A stretch of 38,165 bases of DNA from Clostridiaceae bacterium (GTDB taxonomy: Bacteria; Bacillota; Clostridia; Saccharofermentanales; Fastidiosipilaceae). Position 1 is the first letter of the stretch, and the number at the start of each line of letters is the position of its first letter. The translations under genes were made by a program, and so were the position numbers. The notes beneath the pieces are model-generated. The model was not told the DNA's origin. It did no database searches and was given only the letters and a program-made list of their open reading frames with translations. The stretch spans positions 1 to 38,165 of the forward strand of contig JAAYOA010000149.1 of NCBI GenBank assembly GCA_012520525.1. The letters run 5' to 3'. Below, one piece after another: positions 30,550 to 38,165 of the stretch.

Positions 30550-31317
30550 TTATTTGTTGACAGACGCACTTTCGATGAGATCATCCATATGATATAAGCC
30601 GGGCTTTTGTGAATTTAAATACAACGCAGCCGAGACAGCACCACGCGCAAATATTTCTCTGGATTGAGCAGAATGGCTAAGTTTTATAACTTCATCGCCT
30701 CCCGCCAAAATCACGTCATGTTCACCTACAATGGTACCTCCACGTATAGCTGAGATACCAATTTCATTATCTTTTCTTTTTTCACGAATGGACTCACGCT
30801 CATACCGATAGAAAACGTCATCATTTAAAACCGATTTGATTGCATCGGCAATCATAATAGCTGTACCTGAAGGTGCATCTAATTTCTGATTATGGTGAGC
30901 TTCAATAATTTCAATATTAAAATCTGGATATAATGTACGAGCCGCAGTCTTAGCTAAGTGAATTAGAATGTTAATGCCTAGCGACATATTGGCAGAAGTA
31001 AATACAGGAATAGATTTAGATAATTCATCGATCTGTTCGCTTTCCGCCACTGAAAATCCCGTTGTCGCTATGACGAGGGGTTTAGCATTGCGCTCACTCA
31101 GAGCAATCAAGTTAGGCAAATTCTTAGAATTACTAAAGTCGATAACAACATCATAATCAACATCAACCTCATCAGTTGAGGTGAAAACTGGGTAACTCAT
31201 ATTAGTTTTACCTACTTGATCAAAACCTCCAACGATCTGGCAATCCTCGCGAGCCGAAACAACTTGACTGATTACATTACCCATACGACCACAACAGCCG
31301 GATAAGAAAATATTAAC
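30550..31317 (-). CDS. dapB: 4-hydroxy-tetrahydrodipicolinate reductase
   Basis: VNIFLSGCCGRMGNVISQVV; VIDFSNSKNL; EIIEAHHNQKLDAPSGTA; ORF track start 31332, ATG of MVNIFL slightly internal. Confidence 0.95.
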   Translation of the reverse strand, partial: VNIFLSGCCGRMGNVISQVVSAREDCQIVGGFDQVGKTNMSYPVFTSTDEVDVDYDVVIDFSNSKNLPNLIALSERNAKPLVIATTGFSVAESEQIDELSKSIPVFTSANMSLGINILIHLAKTAARTLYPDFNIEIIEAHHNQKLDAPSGTAIMIADAIKSVLNDDVFYRYERESIREKRKDNEIGISAIRGGTIVGEHDVILAGGDEVIKLSHSAQSREIFARGAVSAALYLNSQKPGLYHMDDLIESASVNK

Positions 31318-31369
31318 CATTTTAAACTCCATCTCAATAAATACTTAAATTAGATATGCTTTAAAATCC

Positions 31370-32251
31370 TTAAATTAATTTGTAATCTTTAAGGACTTGC
31401 TGCAAATGCTCCCGGGCTAATTCAGACATGCTGTAGAGTGGTAAACGACAATCGCCAACTTCTAGACCCATGATATTCATTGCTTCTTTGACTGGAATGG
31501 GATTGACATCTGAGAAGAGAGCCTTGATTAAGTTAGTAAGTCCAATCTGTTTGCTTGCAGCCGTAGTTAGATCACCGTCAAACCAACTGTGGGTCATAGC
31601 GACCATCTCTTCTGGCCAAACATTTGCAGCCACTGAGATAACACCTTTTCCACCCATAGAAAGAAGGGGAACCACAAGACCATCTTCACCGGAATAAATA
31701 TCAAAGCGATCACCACAGCGGGCAAAAGTCTCAGCCACCTGGTGAATGTTACACTCTTTAATCGCCTGAATGTTCTCCACATCGGATAGAGCCTCATATG
31801 TCTCAGGAGCAATATTTAAATTAGTGCGCGAAGGCACATTGTATAAAATGATCGGTACATCGACTGCCGCTGCTGTAGCCTTGAAATGTTCAATTAGTCC
31901 ACGCTGATTCGTCTTATTATAGTAAGGTGTGACACAAAGTAAAGCGTCCGCACCGACTTTCTGGGCATTCTGAGACAATCTAATGCCGTGAATAGTATCA
32001 TTACTGCCTGTACCCGCTATGACTGGTACGCGTTTTGCAGTAATTTCAACTGCATGCCGGATCACATCTATATGTTCCTCATCCGGTAATGTGGACGCTT
32101 CGCCTGTCGTGCCACAGATAATAATTGCATCAATCCCTTTGTCTATCTGCCAATTGATTAATTCTGTCAATTTATCATAATCAACACCGGTCTCTGTGAA
32201 TGGCGTCACGATAGCGACGCCGGCGCCACGAAATAATTCTTGTCTAGGCAT
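31370..32251 (-). CDS. dapA: 4-hydroxy-tetrahydrodipicolinate synthase
   Basis: GVAIVTPFTETGVDYDKL, GTTGEASTLPDEEH, YNVPSRTNLNIAPET, IQAIKE catalytic Lys. Confidence 0.96.
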   Translation of the reverse strand: MPRQELFRGAGVAIVTPFTETGVDYDKLTELINWQIDKGIDAIIICGTTGEASTLPDEEHIDVIRHAVEITAKRVPVIAGTGSNDTIHGIRLSQNAQKVGADALLCVTPYYNKTNQRGLIEHFKATAAAVDVPIILYNVPSRTNLNIAPETYEALSDVENIQAIKECNIHQVAETFARCGDRFDIYSGEDGLVVPLLSMGGKGVISVAANVWPEEMVAMTHSWFDGDLTTAASKQIGLTNLIKALFSDVNPIPVKEAMNIMGLEVGDCRLPLYSMSELAREHLQQVLKDYKLI

Positions 32252-32547
32252 ATTAACCTCCTGGTGCTCAACTAAAATTTATAATTATACTGTATATTAA
32301 CACTATTCTGACAAAGTATGAATACCAAACCTTGTACAATAAATAATAAATGCAAATTTTTTATAAGTAGACTATGATGTGACAAAAGAAATAATTTAAT
32401 AAACTATGTCTAGATTTGCAAATTTGTTCATAATTTATCATTATAATACATACTGAATATTTACAAAAAAGGTTATTCAACAAAATTGTTTAACTTGAAC
32501 ACTAAACTATATCAAAAGCTTGATATTAGCACAGGGAGGAATTAAAC

Positions 32548-33408
32548 TTGTCTAGCGAATTCGCTGAAAGCAAAATTTTGTCTCCTGAACCATCGGTTCA
32601 AAATAAAAAACGAAAAGTTGTACTGATTAGCGGTGGCTCAGGTGGGATTGGTAGAGCAACCGCGAATCAATTCGCTGATCTTGGCTTTATTACATACGAA
32701 GTTAGCCGCAGTGGAACAGACCGACCAGGCATCAAACATATTACCGGTGACGTAACTGTCAAAGAAGATATGGAGCGAGCGGTTGCCATGGTCATGGCTG
32801 AAGCGGGTCGCTTAGATATTGCCATCAGCAACGCAGGATACGGCATAGCTGGACCGATCGAAACCACTTCAGAGTCTGACGTAAAAATGCAGTTTGACGT
32901 AAATTTTTTTGGTGCTGTTCATTTTATTCAGGCTGCTTTACCTGCACTGAGGACAAGTGGCGGTGGTCGCATCCTCGTAACATCTTCGGTAGCTGCAGTG
33001 ACCCCCATTCCATTCCAATCATTTTATACCTGCACAAAAGCATCGTTGAATCAATTAGTCCTCTGCCTAAACAATGAATTGAAGCCATTTAATATTCAAT
33101 GTGTCGCTCTCATGCCGGGAGATACCTGCACGACATTTACAGATCATCGTTGTTTAACAGTTGCTGAAGAAGACCCAATTTATGGCAATAGGGCAATCAA
33201 TTCAATACGCAAAATGGAAAATGACGAGCGATGTGGCAGCGACGTCGAACCATTGGCTCGTCGCATCGTTAAATTAACAACTCAAAAAAGAACACCCAAA
33301 CCTGTTCAAGGTTTTGGACCAGGGTATCGGACGCTTCTCTTTTTAGCAAAGATTTTACCAGTTCGCCTAATGAATGGGATTTTATACAAACTATATGCGA
33401 AATCTTAG
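32548..33408 (+). CDS. short-chain dehydrogenase/reductase
   Basis: LISGGSGGIGRATANQFADLG Rossmann motif; ISNAGYGIAGP; YTCTKASLNQL catalytic YxxxK; TTG start behind agggagg. Confidence 0.9.
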   Translation: MSSEFAESKILSPEPSVQNKKRKVVLISGGSGGIGRATANQFADLGFITYEVSRSGTDRPGIKHITGDVTVKEDMERAVAMVMAEAGRLDIAISNAGYGIAGPIETTSESDVKMQFDVNFFGAVHFIQAALPALRTSGGGRILVTSSVAAVTPIPFQSFYTCTKASLNQLVLCLNNELKPFNIQCVALMPGDTCTTFTDHRCLTVAEEDPIYGNRAINSIRKMENDERCGSDVEPLARRIVKLTTQKRTPKPVQGFGPGYRTLLFLAKILPVRLMNGILYKLYAKS

Positions 33409-33642
33409 TAGAATTTTTATGTATAAGAGAAGTTATCATAATACACAAAAAAATAACAGAAGAATTGTGCTTTTTATCATATAGTTATATATTAAATAAC
33501 GAACTATGAGAAAATTTACATGATGTATATTAGAAAAGAAATAAAATATATAATTATACTGTTTTAGAGAAAAACAAGATTAGTATATGGCAACTCAAAA
33601 CCAAAGCCCCCCATTCGTAGGGACTCTCAAAGGAGAATAAAG

Positions 33643-34893
33643 ATGGATTTATTTCAAAAGTGTTATGACTATAAACGCGTTGATATGGCTAAGGCATGGT
33701 CTATATATCCTTATTTCCACGAACTCAATTCCGGACAATCGGATGTTGTTGAAATGGAAGGCCGACGCACAATTATGTTGGGCTCAAATAACTACTTGGG
33801 ATTGACCAGTGATCCCCGGGTCAAGGAAGCTGCAATAAAAGCAATCGAAGAATATGGAACGGGGTGTTCTGGTTCACGATTTTTAAATGGTACATTAGAT
33901 CTCCACGTGCGCTTTGAAGAAGATCAGGCAGAATTTTTACAAAAAGAGGCCTGCTTAACTTTTTCGACTGGATTCCAATCTAATCTATCAATTATTTCAT
34001 CTATGACAGGGCGCAACGACGCTATTATTTCTGACGCATTTAATCATGCAAGTATTGTCGATGGTATGCGCCTGTCATTTGCCAAACAATATAAATATCC
34101 GCACAGCGATATGGGAGAATTAGAGCGACTTCTGAATAAATGTCGTGAGCGTGGTCAAGGAAAAGGCGGCGATGGCGGTGGTATTTTGATCGTAACCGAT
34201 GGCGTCTTTAGTATGGAAGGTGATATCTGCGATCTGCCCAATATCGTCAGGCTAGCAAAAGAATATGGTGCTAGGATTCTGGTTGACGATGCCCATGCAT
34301 TAGGTGTCCTTGGAGAGAGAGGAGCTGGAACAGCAGAATACTTCGGACTCGTGGACGAAGTTGATTTAATCATGAATACATTCTCCAAAAGTTATGCTTC
34401 GTTAGGCGGTTGTGTCGCCGGTGAAGCTAAAGTCATTGAATACATAAAGCACGTGGCCAGACCCTTTATCTTTAGCGCGAGCTTACCTCCAGGACAAATT
34501 GCAGCGGCACACGAAGCACTGCGAATTTTAAAATCAGAACCTGAACGTGTCTCTCGTATTCATGAGTTGACAGCTGATGTCAAAGCGCGATTAAAAGAAC
34601 TGCCACACGTCGAAATTCGAGAAAGTAACAACGATATCGTGCCTATTATTCCAATCAAGACGGGCACTGTTGTACAAACCTTATATATAAGTAAACTCTT
34701 ACTCGAGGCTGGCGTCTATGTGAACCCAGTGCTGCCGCCAGCCGTACGTGAAGGCGAATGTCTGTTGCGAACCAGTTACACGGCCACTCAGTCACCTGAA
34801 CTTATACACGAAGCAATAGAAATTATCGGCAATGTCTTTGCGTACGCAAAAGAAAATCCTTTGCCAGATGAAATTAGAAATACCGATCTATAA
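33643..34893 (+). CDS. PLP-dependent alpha-oxoamine synthase, most like serine palmitoyltransferase
   Basis: GRRTIMLGSNNYLGLTSDPRV, YGTGCSGSRFLNGTLDLHVRFEE, FNHASIVDG, VDDAHALGVLGERGAGTAE, NTFSKSYASLGG (PLP Lys), RPFIFSASLPP. Confidence 0.85.
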   Translation: MDLFQKCYDYKRVDMAKAWSIYPYFHELNSGQSDVVEMEGRRTIMLGSNNYLGLTSDPRVKEAAIKAIEEYGTGCSGSRFLNGTLDLHVRFEEDQAEFLQKEACLTFSTGFQSNLSIISSMTGRNDAIISDAFNHASIVDGMRLSFAKQYKYPHSDMGELERLLNKCRERGQGKGGDGGGILIVTDGVFSMEGDICDLPNIVRLAKEYGARILVDDAHALGVLGERGAGTAEYFGLVDEVDLIMNTFSKSYASLGGCVAGEAKVIEYIKHVARPFIFSASLPPGQIAAAHEALRILKSEPERVSRIHELTADVKARLKELPHVEIRESNNDIVPIIPIKTGTVVQTLYISKLLLEAGVYVNPVLPPAVREGECLLRTSYTATQSPELIHEAIEIIGNVFAYAKENPLPDEIRNTDL

Positions 34894-34934
34894 ATTCATT
34901 TAAAAAGTACATTATTTAATAAATAATTCTAATT

Positions 34935-35015
34935 AAAACCTTAGTTGTGAGCCATTTGATCAAGCAATCTATTCAAGGATGCTGTAATTTCTCTCACATC
35001 TAAGGTTTTTTATTT
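34935..35015 (+). terminator. long-loop stem with terminator-like end downstream of the alpha-oxoamine synthase
   Basis: AAACCTTAGttGTGAG...CTCACatCTAAGGTTT followed by TTTTATTTT. Confidence 0.65.
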
Positions 35016-35152
35016 TATCAAACTATAATGCTCGGAGTACTATAATTAATTTCTAAATTGTACTTCGATCACAAATTTTGTTATTTGCACAGTTTTTTAT
35101 CATATTCATTAACTTTTTATGTTAATATCGCACTAAAGAGTTTCGAAACTAA

Positions 35153-35230
35153 TTGATATTCGTCAGGAGGCGCGCAAATACCTGATGTCTATGTGTGACT
35201 TTGCATGTGCAAAGGTCTTGTAATATCCAA
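35153..35230 (+). promoter_or_regulatory. candidate structured 5' leader (three-way junction) upstream of VOC-family gene
   Basis: P1 TTGATATT/AATATC(c)AA; P2 CGTCAGG-13nt-CCTGATG; P3 GACTTTGC-ATGT-GCAAAGGTC; SD aaggag just downstream. Confidence 0.4.
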
Positions 35231-35251
35231 CTCAATATAAGGAGCTAAAAA

Positions 35252-35680
35252 ATGAAGAACGGATTATTCTATGAACTGGAGCAAATAGGTTTAGTTGCTG
35301 CAGATGCTAAAGCAATGGCCAAAAATTATGAAGAAATATTGGGTATTGGACCATGGAACTTTCTAGAATTTAAATTATCACCAGATGAAGAGCAGAAGAC
35401 CGTCATCGCTTCCGGAAAAATTAAAGATGTAGAACTAGAAATTATTGAACCACACAGCGATAAAGTTATTCACACTAAATTTTTGGAAGATAATGGACCT
35501 GGATTACATCATCTTTTATTCCGCTGTGATGATATGGACAAAGCCAGTGCATACCTAATTGAAAAGGGCTTAGAAGTTCTCGAAGACATCAAACTGGGTT
35601 CGGTTCGCTGGATGTATTTTGACGGTCGCGAATTATTCGGCGCCATTATAGAAGTTCACGATATGGGAGATCTTGCTTAA
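35252..35680 (+). CDS. VOC/glyoxalase-fold protein (methylmalonyl-CoA-epimerase-like)
   Basis: LEQIGLVAADAKAMAKNYEEILGIGPW; GPGLHHLLFRCDDMDKASAYL; RELFGAIIEVHD. Confidence 0.8.
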   Translation: MKNGLFYELEQIGLVAADAKAMAKNYEEILGIGPWNFLEFKLSPDEEQKTVIASGKIKDVELEIIEPHSDKVIHTKFLEDNGPGLHHLLFRCDDMDKASAYLIEKGLEVLEDIKLGSVRWMYFDGRELFGAIIEVHDMGDLA

Positions 35681-35757
35681 ATATTCATTTTCCAACGAAA
35701 TATTATTTGATAATTTAACGTACAGATACTTCTAGAATGCTTTAAGGAGTACGTATT

Positions 35758-36810
35758 ATGAAGGCTGTTGTAAAAACACAAAGTGGAAAGGGATTTTTAG
35801 AGTTTCAAGACGTCCCAGAACCCGAACCGACGGGATTTGAAATGAAAGTGAAAGTACACTACGCACCAATCTGCGGTTCAGATTTAGGAGTCTGGAACGG
35901 ATTTGAACCCGTACCTTGGGGATGGCCCTGTGTCGTCGGACACGAATTTAGCGGCACAATAGAATCGATGGGTCCTCTTGCAAAAGGATTTGAAATAGGT
36001 GATCGCGTCGTCGCTCGCACACTCAAGGATTTTTGTGGACATTGCCACTCTTGCCTACAGGGGCGACCAGATAAATGTCCAAATGGACGCCATAGCATCG
36101 GTTTCAATACAAACGGTACACTCACTGATTATGTTTTAATCGATTCTCGAATGGCTTTTAAACTCCCAGACCACATCGATATGCTCGCAGCTTCCGCCAT
36201 CGAGCCGACGGCTGCCACGGTCCGAGCAGTCTTTGAAATTGCCCGGGTGAAAGCAGGAGATACGGTTGCCATTATGGGAGCAGGTAGCATCGGACTAATG
36301 GTGCTGCAAGGTGTTAAAGCTTGCGGTGCAAAAGCTATATTAATTGATCTGTCGAGCGCAGCCCACAACTTAGAGGTTGGTAAAGAATTGGGTGCCGATT
36401 ATATCATTGAAAATGATAAGTGCAATTCAATTAAAGAAGTCCGCCAATTGACCAAAGGTGTAGGTGTCGACATCGGTTTTGAATGTGCCGGTCATGCTTC
36501 TACAATATCCCAACTGTTGCTAATGATAAAATCTTCAGGTTCTATGGTAGAGGTAGCCGTGCCCACCGAAGAGGGAGGACCTAAAATAAGCACTTATAGC
36601 CTCGCTTGTATGCAAGAAATTCAAATTCTATCTGCCTTTGATGCCCATATGAGCACATGGATAAAAACGATGGAATTAGTTTCAGATGGAGTGATTGATC
36701 CTGGTGTATTGATGTCAAAAGTTTATCCACTGGATCAGTTCTTTGAAGTGTTAGAAAACAAGGATCCCACTGTAATCAAACCTGTATTTTCCCCTTTACT
36801 TAAAGAGTAG
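35758..36810 (+). CDS. zinc-dependent medium-chain alcohol/polyol dehydrogenase
   Basis: GHEFSGTIESMG, CGHCHSCLQGRPDKCPN structural Zn motif, VAIMGAGSIGLMVLQ. Confidence 0.9.
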   Translation: MKAVVKTQSGKGFLEFQDVPEPEPTGFEMKVKVHYAPICGSDLGVWNGFEPVPWGWPCVVGHEFSGTIESMGPLAKGFEIGDRVVARTLKDFCGHCHSCLQGRPDKCPNGRHSIGFNTNGTLTDYVLIDSRMAFKLPDHIDMLAASAIEPTAATVRAVFEIARVKAGDTVAIMGAGSIGLMVLQGVKACGAKAILIDLSSAAHNLEVGKELGADYIIENDKCNSIKEVRQLTKGVGVDIGFECAGHASTISQLLLMIKSSGSMVEVAVPTEEGGPKISTYSLACMQEIQILSAFDAHMSTWIKTMELVSDGVIDPGVLMSKVYPLDQFFEVLENKDPTVIKPVFSPLLKE

Positions 36811-36827
36811 TTGTAAAATTTAATTCG

Positions 36828-36892
36828 TCAAAAAGCTGTTTCAAGATAATAATTGATCTAAATAATTTCTATCAACTTGCAACAGCTTTTTG
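36828..36892. terminator. bidirectional terminator-like inverted repeat
   Basis: TCAAAAAGCTGTTtCAAG...CTTGcAACAGCTTTTTGA. Confidence 0.7.
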
Positions 36893-37170
36893 ATTTATTC
36901 ACAAACAAGAAATAAGTTACCCATGGTGCTGCGAACATATAATCGTTTTCAGCTTTTTATTAATTAAGGTCATATTGCACAAATTTTTAATTGAAACCGA
37001 CGTAAAATTATAATATGCACACATATATTTGCAGTTTCTTTAGTCGGTGGACACAATGAAATTTATTTAACGACTCGATAGAATTAAATCAATGAGACTA
37101 CTTTATATTTAAAAAATTAATAAAAATTTCATCCAACTGATTCCCAAAATATAAGATTAAGGAGCAGACC

Positions 37171-38040
37171 ATGACCAAAGAAATCAAAAAACCAGCATTA
37201 ATTGGCGGTGGTGTAATCGGCACACAGATTGCTTATCAAATGGCATTTAGAGGATTTGATGTTCACGTTTACGACATTAATGACGAAGCTGTTGCCCGTT
37301 CCAAAAAGCAAGTGGACGAAACTGCACTTTTATACCAAGAAGATCTCGGTGTTAGCCAAGAAGAAACTGACGCTGCCAAGGCAAGAATGACCTACTATAC
37401 AGATTTAGCCGAATGTGTCAAAGATCGCGATTTTGTCGTTGAAGCAATTATCGAAGATGTGGGCGCTAAGAAAGACATTTTCTCAAAATTATCTGAACTC
37501 TGCCCCAAGGAAACCATCTTTGCTACAAATAGCTCTACATTCATTCCCAGTCAATTAATTGACGCAGTGGATCGCCCCGAGCGTTTCCTTGCATTCCACT
37601 TTATGATTATGATTTGGCGTAATAAACAATGTGACGTTATGATGGGACCGAGCACCGATCCAGAGGTCTTTGATGCCGTCGTTCGTTTCGGTGAAGCGAT
37701 GGATTTAAAAGTTCTCCGCATCAAAAAGGAACAACCTGGTTATATCATCAACAGCTTACTCATTCCCTTGCTGGATGCAGCGCTTGATTTACTAGCAAGA
37801 GGAGTGGCTTCTCCGGAAGACATCGATTATACATGGAAAGTCGGTACAAAAGCAGCCGTTGGTCCTTGTGTTATGATGGATCGTATTAATTTGAAGACTG
37901 TATATTATACATTTAATTCCATCTATGAAAAGACAAAAGCTGACAAATATAAGACGATCGTTGATTATGTGAAGACTAACTTCATTGACCAAAATAAGTT
38001 TGGTATGGAGTCAGGTGAAGGATTCTATAAATATAATTAA
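37171..38040 (+). CDS. 3-hydroxyacyl-CoA dehydrogenase-family NAD-binding protein
   Basis: ALIGGGVIGTQIAYQMAFRGFDVHVYD; FATNSSTFIPSQL; FLAFHFM; KEQPGYIINSLLIPLLDAALDLL; FGMESGEGFYKYN. Confidence 0.88.
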   Translation: MTKEIKKPALIGGGVIGTQIAYQMAFRGFDVHVYDINDEAVARSKKQVDETALLYQEDLGVSQEETDAAKARMTYYTDLAECVKDRDFVVEAIIEDVGAKKDIFSKLSELCPKETIFATNSSTFIPSQLIDAVDRPERFLAFHFMIMIWRNKQCDVMMGPSTDPEVFDAVVRFGEAMDLKVLRIKKEQPGYIINSLLIPLLDAALDLLARGVASPEDIDYTWKVGTKAAVGPCVMMDRINLKTVYYTFNSIYEKTKADKYKTIVDYVKTNFIDQNKFGMESGEGFYKYN

Positions 38041-38091
38041 GAAACTAAGGTGAACCCTCTTATTAATACACGAACTGTTTCTTATTCCATG

Positions 38092-38123
38092 GGACAGCGA
38101 TCGGCATGGGTCGCTGTCCTTTA
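38092..38123 (+). terminator. intrinsic terminator
   Basis: GGACAGCGA-tcggcatggg-TCGCTGTCC followed by TTTAAAT. Confidence 0.75.
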
Positions 38124-38165
38124 AATAATACAAGCAATGTACCTTGACAATCTTTAAAATAAGAA

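Noticed and set aside
33643-36810. Threonine degradation pair (Kbl plus Tdh) formed by the alpha-oxoamine synthase and the Zn-dehydrogenase
   Set aside because: The synthase has SPT-like GSRFLNGTLDLH rather than the Kbl-like VRFICGTQ motif, and the dehydrogenase lies beyond a terminator and the VOC gene; not excluded but not favoured.
1-38165. CRISPR arrays, transposons, toxin-antitoxin or phage-defence loci
   Set aside because: No regularly spaced repeats, transposase or effector motifs were seen in the sequence or ORF track; the split ATPase alone is insufficient.

Overview
This is a low-GC, Firmicutes/Clostridia-like chromosomal window, judged from gene content and Shine-Dalgarno usage; I cannot assign a species. 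Most of it is ordinary housekeeping DNA: glgB, iolB, an RluF-type pseudouridine synthase, tmRNA (ssrA), a two-component system, polA-coaE, ychF, comM/yifB-dprA-topA-trmFO and dapA-dapB. TAA and TGA both serve as ordinary stops. Less ordinary items: (1) a serine-palmitoyltransferase-like alpha-oxoamine synthase next to a short-chain dehydrogenase (32.5-34.9 kb), a candidate long-chain-base or aminoketone pathway; (2) a three-way-junction RNA-leader candidate ahead of a VOC-fold gene (~35.15-35.23 kb); (3) a branching enzyme with a coiled-coil insertion and a strongly acidic tail; (4) a debris-like segment just downstream of ssrA, holding an ATPase gene split by a TGG-to-TGA-type stop and preceded by three ~22-23 bp direct repeats; (5) a ychF terminator embedded in the end of coaE. 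I saw no CRISPR array, rRNA, classical tRNA or intact transposase. All functional calls come from reading motifs in the translated ORFs, with no database search.
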